DNA from: Gracilaria vermiculophylla
Lineage: Eukaryota > Rhodophyta > Florideophyceae > Gracilariales > Gracilariaceae
Assembly: GCA_019155205.2 (NCBI GenBank)
Contig: JAHNZQ020003146.1
Coordinates: 329,978 to 393,977 of the forward strand
DNA: 64,000 bases
Direction: 5' to 3'
The translations under genes were made by a program, and so were the position numbers. Of the stretch, positions 43,531 to 54,913 are shown piece after piece (position 1 is the stretch's first letter; each line of letters begins with the position of its first letter). The notes below the pieces were generated by a model that searched no databases, was not told the DNA's origin, and saw only the letters and a list, made by a program, of their open reading frames with translations.

Positions 43531-43924
43531 CTACGGGTGTTGACTGCGTTATCATTACCATCAAGAGCGAAAGGGAGAGATGAGGCATATTGTTGCGGGC
43601 CACTCGTTGTCTTCTTTGTGTGTGTGTGTGCGAGGCGACTTTGTTCAAATGTCGGGCCAACCTGTTTCCCATTTTGGAGGAACACTGCACTTAACGGAGT
43701 GCTGCTTCGCGCCAAGACCAGCGTAAACAGTCGGTTATTCCAAATCAAGTTGTATCTGATGCCTGACACCCTTTGCATCAAGTAGAGCTGTATGGGCTTG
43801 ATTTCCTGCCGGTTAATCCATTCACAGCTCGAAGGGTAAGAGACCATATGTGCTTATTCGACAGAGCAACCCAATGTAGTACTATGCCACTACCTCCAGA
43901 TATGGTGGTGTTGGGATCGCCACG
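43531..43924. other. Spacer between cargo and transposase in element A
   Basis: About 390 bases with a short GT run (43,617-43,631). No gene seen. Confidence 0.5.
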
Positions 43925-44962
43925 TTAATGATGACGGTGATGGCGCCGACGATTGTAGCCGTATCGTTGTAGGCTTTGCGCTAAATCATCTCTCATTTTT
44001 GTGTTTTCTCTCTCCCACTGTCTCGGTCTACGTGTGTCTCTTTCCATGTGAAGATTATTCTGAAGATGCACAACAGGAGAACCTTTACCACGATTACGAT
44101 CATGAGGAGATATCATTTCGAAGGTAACCGAATCTGCATTATCGATATTAAAGTTGTGTAGCTTCGCTGTAGCCAGAAATATCAGTGTATACCTCGCCAC
44201 GGAAAAGTGCAGCGCGGACCAGAAAATAAAGAACCTACAATCTATCATACCAAAGGCTTGCTCCGCCGTTATCCTTATTGAGGAATGATAATAATTGAAA
44301 TAATCCTGCGCCGGCTTGAGTCCTTTTCCAGAGTACGGCGTAATTACTCTTTCTTCGTTTGCTTAGGCGTCATCTGCAAACACTGTTGCCCAGCGAGGCA
44401 GAAGATCACTTTTCAGCAGAGTGAAAAGCATTGTAGCCTGGAATGCGGTTGAGTCGTGAGTTCCACCCATGTAACGAGCAAATAGAAAGCAATACTTGTA
44501 GTTTGCTTCGACAGCGGCTTGTACGACAACGGCAAAAAATCCATTTCGGTTACAATTCTTCATTGGCTCGGGAACATCTGACAAAGAAGGCTGCCGTATC
44601 TTAACAGCGAGGCCGTCTGGAGCAACGACGACACCATAAAATGGTGTTTTGCGCATGCGTTTGTAACGTTCTGTGCTGGAACAGCAGCGTGAAGCCGTAG
44701 CTGGAAAATATATGGGATGTAAAACGTTGTTTAGCACAGTGAGTATTTGCTCGAAAACGCGATAGATGGTACTGACTGCTAATCCATATGCCCAGTGTAG
44801 ATCCAAGTAACTGGCGCTAACGAAGAGTCGAAGCGTAATGAACATCATCACCGCAGGTGACACCGCTTGTGATACAACCGAATGCGTCCTCTGCTTTTTC
44901 CGAAGTGTAATGTGCAGTATGGACTGTGACAATTCAAACTGTTTTTTGCTTTCGCGGTACAA
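43925..44962 (-). pseudogene. DDE_Tnp_4-like transposase of element A, one nonsense stop
   Basis: One frame of about 346 codons on the minus strand, broken only by a TAA at 44,363-44,365 where a Tyr is expected after FADDA. N-terminal helices (SPAVMMFITLRLFVS, SYLDLHWAYGLAVSTIYRVF) lead to the catalytic domain: VVVAPDGLAVKI (first Asp), GFFAVVVQ, YMGGTHDSTAF (second Asp) and RITAEQAFGMI (Glu). A further N-terminal part extends toward the right TIR. The C-terminus is basic. Homologous throughout to the transposase at 55.1-56.3 kb. Catalytic residues are intact, so the lesion is recent relative to copy B. Confidence 0.8.
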
Positions 44963-45554
44963 GCGCTTGAATAGATCTTGAGATATGAGGGTGATGTGCT
45001 GATGGCCAAAAGAAGGACGAGGATGTAATATTTGCGGAACTGAGACTGTTTGCGTTAGAGAAGACGCCGCAAGAGTAGTGTACAGTACATGAACGGCAAT
45101 ACGTTGGAGCCATTTCTATCGCTCTCTTTGTGCGGGGGGTTTTGCTGAACAGGACCTTCGAAGATGTTCGAGACAGACGTGCAGGTGATGTTGGCGCATG
45201 ATGAGTCCGAATGTGAAAAAGACCTCTCGTTTTGCATGGGAAGGGAAGCTGGGGCCCTGGTTTCCAGAATTGTGAGAACAGTTAAACGGGTGGAAACAAG
45301 CAATGTGCGGCGCCAAAAAAATTCCGTTATCATTTCTGTCAACTCGAAGAACGGGCATTAAGGCTGTTCCATGAGTTGACGCAGATGACAACAGGATTTT
45401 TGGGCCTCGTAGACTTCCGGTTTCAAACCACAAATCTGTTCAACAAATTGGGATGACCACATTATCGAAGCGTGGTCCCATGCACAACCAAAGAACCATT
45501 GTTGCATGCAGCGCCGCAATGACTCACAGTCGTATTGCAGAATCTGTTCGCACC

Positions 45555-46107
45555 TGTAGTACAGTGGCTCCGACGGAAATAGGGTGGTTTGGCCTTAAGG
45601 TATAATATTCCTAAGGAGGGCTCGTATTTTATTAGCTGGGCCACGTGGTGGATAATCCCGCCCGCGTGCGCTACAGTACCCTTAAGAGAGGTTACAATTA
45701 TTATTTATTTTAATTAGTTTGTGCAGGTAACTAGTACAGTGGTGAGACCTGCCGAGGCGGGCTTCCGGCTTGATACTTAATCTGCCGGTTGAGCTCCACC
45801 TCTGGGGAAGTAAAGACAAGCACCCTTGAGTCTTCATCTACTTTTCCGGTTGGAGTCTCTCGTCGATCAACTCAGGTTTCTAAGCCGCCGATCCCCAGGT
45901 TGCATCATAGCAGCGCCTGTAGGAGCATTGTCCGTCCAGTGAACCTCCCCCTCCGCTTTGTGTTTGCGGATCTCCTTTAAGAATTCCCCCGGCTCTCGAC
46001 AGCGGATACCGGAGACCATCTTTAGGAATACGCGCCATTGGAGTCACCAAATACTCCTAACGGACGTAGTGCTTTACTACCTCGACAGGAGGGCTGACAG
46101 TACCATA
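45555..46107 (+). repeat. 5' LTR of the gypsy element (subfamily A)
   Basis: 553 bases, TGTAGTACAG to CAGTACCATA (the final CA has become TA). It contains TATAATATTCC near its start and the A markers AGAGAGGTTACAATT, TTTGTGCAGG and GATCAACTCAGG. It is closer to the solo LTR at 29,010 than to its own 3' partner. Confidence 0.92.
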
Positions 46108-46109
46108 AC

Positions 46110-46120
46110 TGGTCTCCCGA
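46110..46120 (+). promoter_or_regulatory. Primer binding site (tRNA 3' end)
   Basis: TGGTCTCCCGA starts two bases after the 5' LTR. TGG plus the next bases would pair with a tRNA ending TCGGGAGACCA. The 10-base core equals the acceptor end of yeast-type tRNA-Tyr (from memory), so tRNA-Tyr is the suggested primer; this needs the host tRNA set. Confidence 0.6.
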
Positions 46121-46263
46121 CTTAGAAGGTCACAGTTCCTAAAGGATTCGCACATGTCGCAGCGGATCCGTGTTTCTAGATTGCAACGACCAACCCCCAG
46201 CAGTGGAATTTTTCCTTAAGTTGATTCGGAAGTGGAAGCAAATCACCCCCGACCTACTCCTCT

Positions 46264-48537
46264 ATGGACCCCTCAGAACATCCCATGGAAACCCCCCTAC
46301 AGGATCCTCAAGCGACGAGCTCCATTGGTGGGCGTAGCACGCGCAGCGCTCCCCAGGAGATGGCCGCCACTCTGGAGGACCCTGATAGTCTCCTTCGTAA
46401 CCCTGGCTCCTCAGTAGAGCGTTTCAGGAATCGCCTTAGGGGAATGCATGATCGGAGGCAAGCGGAATCCCCCGCGACACATCTGGTGAACGCCGATGTT
46501 GAGGTTGAAGAACCACACACGGCATCGCAGCCCCCACCTCAGGAGCTGCAGGGACGGGAACACCCGAAGGCTAACACCCTCTTGGAGTCCCTGGCCTTGC
46601 GCCTTACGGATTGGCTCTCACAGGAGCTGGTCGAAAGAATTCCTGCAGGTGTTGAAGCCCACTTCGGAGCGCGCCGCCACACCCTCGTGGAGCAGATCGC
46701 AACGGAGGGCGCTCCCCGTGCTGTGGATGCTTTGCTGGATTCCGACCCCTTCCTCAAGGTAATCTCAGATGTTATCCGTTAGGAGGTTTGCTCCCAAACC
46801 GCGCAGGTGCTCCCCGCAGCGGCGTTTCAAAGTTATTCATCCGTACAGGAGAGGTTCCCTCTATCAACACCTAAGGTGACCCCGTACAGAGAAGGAAAGG
46901 ATACTGCCACTCTTTACGACAGAGAAGGAAAGGATACTGCCGTAGGGAAACGGGACCACCTCAGGGATCTTGCTATGCACCGTCTGGACCTGACGCCCCG
47001 CGGAGGAGGACAGGATACCGGTCGCGACAAAGTCCACCTAAGGAGAGAAGGACAGGATACTCCTCGGGTAGATTGAGATAACAGGGGTATCGTCAGCAAC
47101 CCAGACCACCTCAAGGAAAGAAGAAGAAAGAAACGGAGGGAGAAAAGACGAAAGCGAGACACCGATTCGGAGAGAAGCTCAGACTCCGAATCCGTAAACA
47201 GCTCCATCTCGGAGGACAGTATACCTCCGAAGGAGAAGAGCAGAAGGGTCAGGAAGATCGTCCCGCTTAACGACATCTTCGCCAAAGTGGTGGATTATGA
47301 CACCTACAGGTTGAATGATCGCTTCACACTTTACGACGCGTCGGTCGCTAAACGACTCACGAAGATCCAGCGCCGTATGGATATTCAAATGAAGAAGCAC
47401 TCCTTCTCAGGCGAAGACCCCATCTCGGTGTTGAATTTTCTTACGCGCTTCCGTTCGGCGTGTAACACAAATGGTGTCCATGAAGGTGCCGCCATATGGT
47501 TCTTTCAGTTCTTACTCACAGGCCAAGCGCACTCATTGGTGCAGCCACGCCTCGCTGGGGAGAGCACCATTGTGGATGATCCTAGAACGGAGATCTTGAC
47601 GAAGTACCCGGCGGCAGTCAATTTCCTCCTTAAAAGGTACGCCACGGACGAGGTGATAGCCTTTGCCGATGCTGAAGCCACCTCCTATAGGCAGAACACC
47701 GGAATGGCCGAGAGGGAGTTCTCACAAAAGCTGTGGATGAAGGCTCTGCGGTGCGGGAATGTGTACTCCGAACGGCGGTTGAAGTCGCTGTTTGTCGAGG
47801 GACTCCTTCCCTCGATACGCGCGAGGGTGCGTAATCACTTGACCACGCACCCAAACACCACCTATACGGAGTTAGCACGTTTCGCGGAATCCTATGGAGA
47901 TACCCACCGTGCCGCTGGCCGCAGTCATGTTCCACTTTCGGACAAACCGGCGGCCTCAAGGACCCGTCCGGCATCCGCCCTGACGTTGGACTCCAGCACC
48001 TCAAAGAGAGTCGACGAGCTCACGCTCGTAGGAGAGCAAGATGCCCTTGCCCTCGCATACGCCTCCTCTCAGGGAGCACCGTCTAGGACGAGGACACTCT
48101 CGTCTCCAACTTTGTACGCCTTGGCAGGATCTTTCAGGAACGTCCGATTTGCGAACCCTCGAGGCTACCCACCGCCTTGCAGGATTTGCTTGTCACGACA
48201 GCCCGTACACTGTACGACTCTCACCCCGGCAATGAGGGCCGCCATCCTGCAGGAAAGTGAGAAAAACTTCCAGGACCTGAAGGACACACCAACGGAGAGC
48301 GGAAGTTATCGAACCGCGTATCGCGACATCCGCTCCGCTCAAGGAAACTATGGTTATCGTGCTCCACCGGGAGTGCAGCCTGTCCCACTGTCATTAGCAC
48401 CCGCAACGCACATGCCGGTGTCCCAGCCGGTTGCACCTCAAGGTAACACGTCGCATCGTGATGCACAACCGCAGAAGCCGTCCCCGCCTGGAACCCAGAC
48501 CCTCTCAAACCAGGAAAACCCTCAGAGCCACGCGTAG
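46264..48537 (+). pseudogene. gag of the gypsy element, two in-frame stops
   Basis: One frame of about 757 codons, interrupted by TAG at 46,780 and TGA at 47,074. The first third is acidic and helical. A short segment has four copies of a REGKDTA-like motif (about 46,883-47,062) and a Lys/Arg-rich stretch. The capsid-like core follows (FSGEDPISVLNFLTRFRSA, WFFQFLLTGQA, LVQPRLAG, EREFSQKLWMKALRCG, FVEGLLPSIRARVR), typical of Ty3/gypsy Gag. Near the C-terminus is a Cys/His cluster (CRICLSRQPVHC) in place of a canonical zinc knuckle. Both stops are one C-to-T step from CAG and CGA. Gag would build the particle that houses reverse transcription. Confidence 0.8.
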
Positions 48538-48610
48538 AGGCTCCGCGTGGCTCTCCAACATCGAGCCTCAGCTCCACGGAGGTCGCCTTTAGGAAAGGAG
48601 GAGAGGCCGT

Positions 48611-51600
48611 TTGCTCCGTCGATGCAGAATCGGCAGGCCCCCAATCCCGTTGGACCTATTCGACACCTATGAGTATTATGTTTGCACGCTCCGCCGTGAG
48701 AATTACAAGGTATTCGGCTCTACAGGATGTTCCCCGCTCGCCTCCACCACGGTGCGCGCTATCCTCAATACCAGAGCTGGCCCCAATCTGGTGCACGCCG
48801 ACGTGCTCCCGCGGTCTGCTCTCGGCTCCTTGAGGACTGGCAAGCTTCCGACGGTACGCGATGCGTCGCGACGGGCATTGACCATCTTCGGCGCAATCCC
48901 CTTGTACCTCCGGTTGGGCTCCTCACAGTTGAAATTGTGGTACCTCGTGGCGACCAACTTGGCCCCACAATGCATATTGGGCACTTCCTTTGTGGATCAA
49001 TATGTACGTGCAATTTACCCACGCCTGCGGAAGGTGACGTTTCATGACGCTGCCCCTGTAGGTATTGTGTCCGCATCTCCAGGACCGGACGCCAACGCGC
49101 GTCACGTGGATAATCTTCCAAAGGAGACGCAGTCAAATAAGCTCCGCGTGGTGAAGAGCATTGAAATACCCGCGAGGAGTCAGGCCGAAGTCTGGGTGCA
49201 GACCTCTGCATCTGGCCTTTCATTCCTACAGGGGAGTCCACACCTGACGACAAAGCAGCACTCCATGATGGCGAACTGTGTTATGGAAGTAATACCGAAT
49301 ATTACCTTCAGGGTCGCGCTCGCTAACCTTAAGGAGTCACCGTTACGGCTCCAGAAAGGATTTGTCGTCGTACTAGCACTACCCGCCCCTGCAGGACTGG
49401 CTCACCTTCCACGAGTGGAAGACCTTGCGGAACGCGATGCTATCGCCACTGTGGAAACGGAAGCGACTATAACGGCTCCAGAGAAAGAGAATCCTGCCAC
49501 CTGGCAGGAGAAGCTCCAAATTGGCGATGATTTCGAAGGGTATCGCCACAGGATAGTGAAGATGCTATCCGCCTTCGAGGACATGTGGTCTGGTCGCCTG
49601 GGTCGGGTCAGCCTGGCCAAGCACAGGATCCAGCTCACACCGGATTCTAGGCCGGTACATCAACTCCCGAGGAGGGCCGGACCCCACGCGCGTGACTTTG
49701 AACGCGATGAGGTCCACCAGATGCTAGAGAAGGGCTTTATAGAGCCTTCCAATTCCAAAATGGGCCTCTCCGGTGGTGTTTGTTTGTCAAAAAGAAAGAT
49801 GGCTCTCTAAGGTTCTGTATTGACTGCAGGCGCCTTAACGAGGTGACGGTACGCGATTCGTACCCGATACCCCGTATGAATGAATGTATCGGCTCCTTAA
49901 GCGATGCGTCCGTTTTCTCCACGCTGGATGCCAACAGCGGCTACTAGTAGATCGAGATGGATGACTCCGATAAGGATAAGACAACGTTCACCTCGCACTG
50001 TGGGATCTTCAGATTCCTAAGGATGCCGTTTGGGTTGAAGAATGCACACGCTACGTTCCAACGAGGGGTGGACATTATCCTGTCAAAGGTGAATTGGCAG
50101 TAAGCCTTGGTGTATATCGATGAAGTCATCATATACTCCCGCAGCGTGGAGGAGCACTTCATTCATGTGAAGCAAGTGCTCCAACTCCTAAAAGATGCTG
50201 ACCACACCTTGAAGCTGAAGAAATGTTTCTTTTTCAAGTCGTCGGTGGACTACCTGGGGCACGTTGTGCTTTTGGGCCGCCTACAAGTTTCCCAGAAAAC
50301 TCAGGACGCCATCAAGGAAGCTCGCCCTTCCACAAACCAGACGGAGCTCCGCTCCTTCCTTGGGTTGTGTAACGTCTTCCGGAGGTTTGTACCTAATTTC
50401 TCTTGTACAGCGGCGCCGTTAAATGGCCTCTTGGAGAAGGACAAACCGACACAATTGGCTCTCCCGATGGATGAGGAGTTTGAAGCCTTCGACAACTTGA
50501 AGAGGAGACTAATAGAACAATCAATCTTGGTGCTTCCGAAGCGGCACGGCCGAATGGTGCTGGACACTGACGCCTGTAAATACCAGGTTGGATGTGTCCT
50601 CCTACAGGAGCAACCGGAAGGTGGACTTCAACGCATCGTGTATTGGAGTCGCAGCCTCACCCCTATGGAAAGGAATTATTCCACTTCGGAGCACGAGTGT
50701 CTCGCCATCGTGTGGGCGGTTTTGCTTTTACGCCCATACCTGGAAGGCGCGCGCTTCACCTTGAGGACGGACCACGCACCACTGAAGTGGATACTGTCCT
50801 TGACGGATGCTTCCGGTCGCCTGGAAAGGTGGAGGTTACGCCTTCTGGAGTTCGAGTGTGACATCCTCCACCGTCCTGGCATAAAACACCAGGCGGCGGA
50901 TGCGCTCTCGCGATTCTACACCGATGGAGATGATAAAACACCTTTGGAGGACAACATCCCGTGTTTGGTCATCCAAAATGCCGACGAGAAGGAAGGATCC
51001 GATGGAGAATGTTTGGAATGCTGTGAACCTGTAGGAAAGTACAGTGGACTCCCTGAGGTGATGGCTCTTGTTGAGGAGGAGAAAGAAGTTCTCCCAATTA
51101 CCGTAGCGGAGGTCCTGAAGGAGCAGAGTACGGATGCGTACTGCAAGGAGTGCCTCGCCACTGTGGGGAGTTTGAAATCATCGTTCGATGTCGACCATGA
51201 CGGCGTGCTTGTACGCCGTGCCTCTCTGGACGGAGCTCTCCAAAAGGTGGTGTCAACGAACTTACGAGCGAGAGTGTTGTACCTCTCGCACTATCCTCGC
51301 CTCGCCGGGCACTTCGGTGGATCTCGGATGTATTTTACCATGCGGAGGGAGTTCTATTGGCCAAACATGGCCAATGGCGCCTTCTAAACGGTGGCGGATT
51401 GCTATTCCTGCGCCGCCACTAGGGGGAGTATACGGAAACACCGAACACCGCTCACGATGTTCCCACCTTCAGGATCGTTGGAGTTTGTGGCCATGGACAT
51501 CTTGGGTCCTCTCCTCAAGACGGAGCGAGGGCATCGATTTATCCTCGTGATCACGGACTGCTTTTCCAAGATCACGCGTGCCATACCCCTTAGGAGCACC

Positions 51601-52680
51601 ACTGCAGCAGTGATTGCAGACTTTTTTCTGGAGCATTGGGTTTATCCCTACGGGATACCGTTGTATCTCCTAACGGAAAATGGCCCCCAGCTCGTGGCGA
51701 AAATCTTCAGCGCCGTTTCCGGAATGCTGGGGATGAAGCAGTTGTTTACAACCGCCTATCATCCCCAGACCAACGAAAAGGCGGAAAGATTCAACAAAAC
51801 CATCGCCTCGAGGCTGAAGCACTACGTCGCCGACCACGAAAAGGATCGGGACGCATATGTAGGACCCCTCACGTATGCATACAACCTACAGATGCACCGC
51901 TCCACGGGGACCGCTCCTTTCAACTTGGTGCTCTCGCGCATACCGCCAAGTGCCGTCATCGCGGCACGCGCCACGGCGCACCCGGCGGATGGGCCACAGA
52001 CGCCAACAGCGGCGCAAGCCAAACGCTCCATCCTAAGGCCATATGAGAACGCATTCTCCCTCGCGAAGGAGAGACTCAACACCTCGCAGAGGAGATACAA
52101 ACAGGACTTCGACCGGAAGGATATGGAAGGGCCTCACCTGAAGAAAGGTGACGAGGTGTTCCTCGATAAACCCTGGGAGAACTCCGATGAACCGCTGGAC
52201 GTCACGCGCAAGTTAAAGCCGACCACCTCTGGGCCCTTCAAAGTCCTCGCCACCTACAGGGGTACTATCGCCATTGAAGTGAACGGGCTCACGGATGTCG
52301 TCTCCCGTGATAGGGTGACGAAAGTCCCAACGCCTAGCCTCCCAGGAATGCCCGCCATCCCACCTCAGGGACAACGCGCGGAGATTCCTCATCCAACCAC
52401 CTCAGGCGCGACGACAGTACGGAATACTGGGAAACGCATCACCGCTCTCGGTGAACCAATCCTGGAGGCTCCCGATGCCATCCTGACCCCTGAAGGTGAC
52501 ATCCTCTACGCGGTGGACCATATCGTTTCCCATCGACAAACCCCTGCAGGAATACTATATAGCGTCCGCTGGTACGGGTACACCTCGAAGGACGACACGG
52601 AAGAACCTCCGGAACATATCCCGGAGAACTTCCTTAGGCGGTACCACGCCAATCTGGTGCGGAAACGCCTCTCCACATAG
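48611..52680 (+). pseudogene. pol of the gypsy element (protease, RT, RNase H, integrase, chromodomain)
   Basis: Domains in order. Protease: AILNTRAGPN where DTGAG is expected, so the catalytic Asp is Asn. RT: frame lost around 49,755-49,790 by an extra A and a 4-base TTTG duplication; TAG TAG at 49,945 where GYWQ is expected; TAA at 50,101; YIDE where the active site should be YIDD. RNase H: LDTDACKYQVGCVL, SEHECLAIVWA, TDHAPLKW. Integrase: HH-CC finger split by TAA at 51,385, then FVAMDILGPL, LLTENGPQL (second Asp now Glu) and HPQTNEKAERFNKT. The C-terminal YAVDHIVSHR...YSVRWYGY...EEPPEH is a degenerate chromodomain, which in chromoviruses targets chromatin. Non-functional. Confidence 0.9.
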
Positions 52681-54340
52681 GTGGTTCCGTTTAGGAAAGG
52701 GGGAGAGGGCCCCCAAACGGAGAGGTTTTTCGTCTTCGCCGTTTATCCTTCACCTGGAGTTCTCTTTTACGCCTCCAGGATGCTGTGCTCGCTTTTTTGC
52801 ATGCTCCTACGGCGGCACTTCGTGTCGCTGAGCTCGCGGGCACGGCCTATGCATGTTTGAACTATCTTTCGTGGAGCTTCTGCTCCATCCGAAGGATCTT
52901 TTGTTGGTCAGGGTCCTATCACGTACAGGTCACCGAATCGCATGGTATACTCCGCTTCGAGGCGCGCTTTTGCCGTGAGCGCTTGGCTATCAAAGAACTC
53001 CGACAGGCCTTCCTTCAAGGCCGCCATAGAGGCTCGGTCTGTGCGGGCCTTGTGGAGCTCTGAGACCCAAGGACGCACCTTGCGCAGAGCCTCTACAGGA
53101 AAAGCTGGAGCAGGACGGCCGGTCACCAGACACGCCTGCACGAACTCCTGGAAGGCAGCCTCCAGAGCCCCAGAAGAGACTCCTCCCGACGTTGCACCAG
53201 ATGCGGCCACCTTCGTTGACGGCGCAACAACCGCCACGGAAGAAGCCGCGGACGGCGAACCAGCTGGGACAGGAGCGCTCCGACGGGATTCCGCGGGTTC
53301 CGCAGTGGAGGTCGGCAATGCTAAGGGCGGGGTCGGTGGCACCTGAGGTGACGGCGGTGAGGGAACTGAAACGCTCCGCAGGCGAGGCTGAGTGATCTGC
53401 GCAGTGACGCTCCGCAATCGGGGTTGCACCATTAGGGCCGAAGGTACCGGGACGGGAAAAATCCCATCCTCTTGCATTGGAGACACCATGGCTACCACTG
53501 CGGGAGCACTCGGCACTGCGGCGGGCCGCGGAGTTATCACCTCAGAAGGTGCGCCCCTATCCTGGGACGGAACGATGCTCCGGTCGAGGTGTGATACACC
53601 TCAAGATTTGAAAGGGATGTAGGCGCCGGAGTCGGAGAAGACATTCCGAAGGCATACGAAGCAGGGTGGATGGCGACCCAACGCGTGGTTGCACCTGGGA
53701 AGAGAGACCTGACCCCACTCGGGGATCGATTCGAAGCTATATGCACCACCGCGGAGGGAGCCGTATCGAGCCGCCACCGTGGAATCCGAGGCGAAGCCGG
53801 GCGACCNNNNNNNNNNNNNNNNNNNNNNNNNNNNNNNNNNNNNNNNNNNNNNNNNNNNNNNNNNNNNNNNNNNNNNNNNNNNNNNNNNNNNNNNNNNNNN
53901 NNNNNNGGAAATAGAATGAGCGGACGCGAAGAAGCGGGTGTTGTCAAAAGGAGTAACCTCGGAGGAGCCAGAGTGGCTAACGCCTCCAGGGGGTCGGAAT
54001 CCTCGCGGGACTGACCCACGCTCCGTCCACGGAAGTTGCACGCTTGCACCGCGCGCGGTGCGCCGGAGGATGCGGGCACACGCGCTGCTGACTGGCGCAG
54101 CAGCACCGAAGGGTGACACCAAGAAGGAGCGGATGCAGCCGGGTGAAGGAGGAGCAGAGCCCACGAACGCCGCAAGGAGTGAAACGCGAGCCCGCGGCAA
54201 CACGCCGCGCGGGAGTAGGGAGAAGAAAAGGAACGCCTGAAGGAGAGAACGGGCGAACCGCCGGAGGCCGCACGTGCCGCAACACCGATAGGAGCCACCC
54301 CAGTGATCAAGAAAGTTGATAATGCACCTCGAGGACGTCG
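52681..54340 (-). other. 3' region of the gypsy element with antisense ORFs
   Basis: About 1.7 kb between pol and the 3' LTR. On the minus strand, 52,908-53,540 encodes a 210-residue Pro/Ser/Ala-rich protein ending in a helical charged segment (GALEAAFQEFVQACLV, AALKEGLSEFFDSQ). A second minus-strand frame, 53,537-54,310, spans the N gap. Antisense ORFs at this place are known in some plant and algal gypsy elements, but I recognise no family here. It may be one spliced antisense gene or incidental frames; the gap prevents a decision. Confidence 0.45.
53807..53906. other. Assembly gap, 100 N, inside the gypsy 3' region
   Basis: Exactly 100 N. Typical of a repeat that could not be assembled through. 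Confidence 0.95.
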
Positions 54341-54348
54341 TGCAATTC

Positions 54349-54361
54349 AGGAAAGTGGGTA
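54349..54361 (+). promoter_or_regulatory. Polypurine tract of the gypsy element
   Basis: AGGAAAGTGGGTA directly before the 3' LTR, the position where plus-strand DNA synthesis is primed. Purine-rich but imperfect. Confidence 0.6.
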
Positions 54362-54913
54362 TGTAGTACAGTGGCTCCTACGGAAATAGGGTGATTTGGC
54401 CTTAAGATATAATATTCCTAAGGAGGGCTCGTATTTTATTAGCTGGACCACGTGGTGGATAATCCCGCCCGCGTGCGCTACAGTACCCTTGAGGCACGGT
54501 AGAATTATTATTTATTTTAGATATTTTATGCAGGTAATTAGTACAGTAGCGAGACATGCCGAGGCGTGCTCCCGGCTTGGTACTTAATCTGCCAGTTGAG
54601 CTACACCTCTGGGGAAGTAAAGACAAGCACCCTTGAGTCTTCATCTACTTTTCTAGTTGGGATCTCTCGTCGATTACGCAGGTTTCTAAGCCGCCGATCC
54701 CCAGGTCGTATCATAGCAGCGCCTGTAGGAGCATTGTCCGTCCAGTGAACCTCCCCCTCCGCTTGGTGTTTGCGGATCTCCTTTAAGAATTCCCCCGGCT
54801 CGCAACAGCGGATATCGGAGACCACCTTTAGGAATACGCGCCTTTCGAGTCACCAAAAACTCCTAACGAACGTTGTGCTTTACTACCTCGACAGGAGGGC
54901 TGACAGTACCACA
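54362..54913 (+). repeat. 3' LTR of the gypsy element (subfamily B)
   Basis: 552 bases, TGTAGTACAG to CAGTACCACA. It carries the B markers GAGGCACGGTAGAATT, TTTATGCAGG, CAGTAGCGAGAC and GATTACGCAGG, all shared with the solo LTR at 32,707 and not with its own 5' LTR. Confidence 0.92.

Larger units (their letters stand above)
41076..45357. mobile_element. Harbinger-like transposon 'A' carrying a PfkB kinase piece
   Basis: About 4.28 kb. The left end reads GGCCCGTTCTACGAGTTGAC. The right end, on the minus strand from 45,357, reads TGCCCGTTCTTCGAGTTGAC, giving an imperfect inverted repeat of about 20 bp. Layout: accessory gene X (+), PfkB kinase fragment (+), DDE transposase (-), the last convergent. 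Element B has the same ends, the same X and the same transposase. A clear 3-bp target duplication is not visible (left TCC, right TTA). Confidence 0.75.
45555..54913 (+). mobile_element. Complete Ty3/gypsy (chromovirus-like) LTR retrotransposon, inactive
   Basis: 9,359 bases. LTRs at 45,555-46,107 and 54,362-54,913 start TG and end TA/CA. Flanks GCACC and GAACC form a 5-bp target duplication with one change. Order: leader with primer site, gag, protease, reverse transcriptase, RNase H, integrase, chromodomain-like end. A 1.7-kb 3' region with an antisense ORF follows, then a purine tract. All enzyme parts are damaged. The LTRs differ at roughly 40 of 552 positions by eye, so the element looks old, but see the finding on LTR subfamilies. 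A 100-N gap (53,807-53,906) lies in the 3' region. Confidence 0.93.

Noticed and set aside
45365..45390. Reading CCATGAGTTGACGCAG as a direct repeat of element A's left end
   Set aside because: It fits better as the left end of element B, since it pairs with the inverted copy at 59,344 and both are flanked by TTA.
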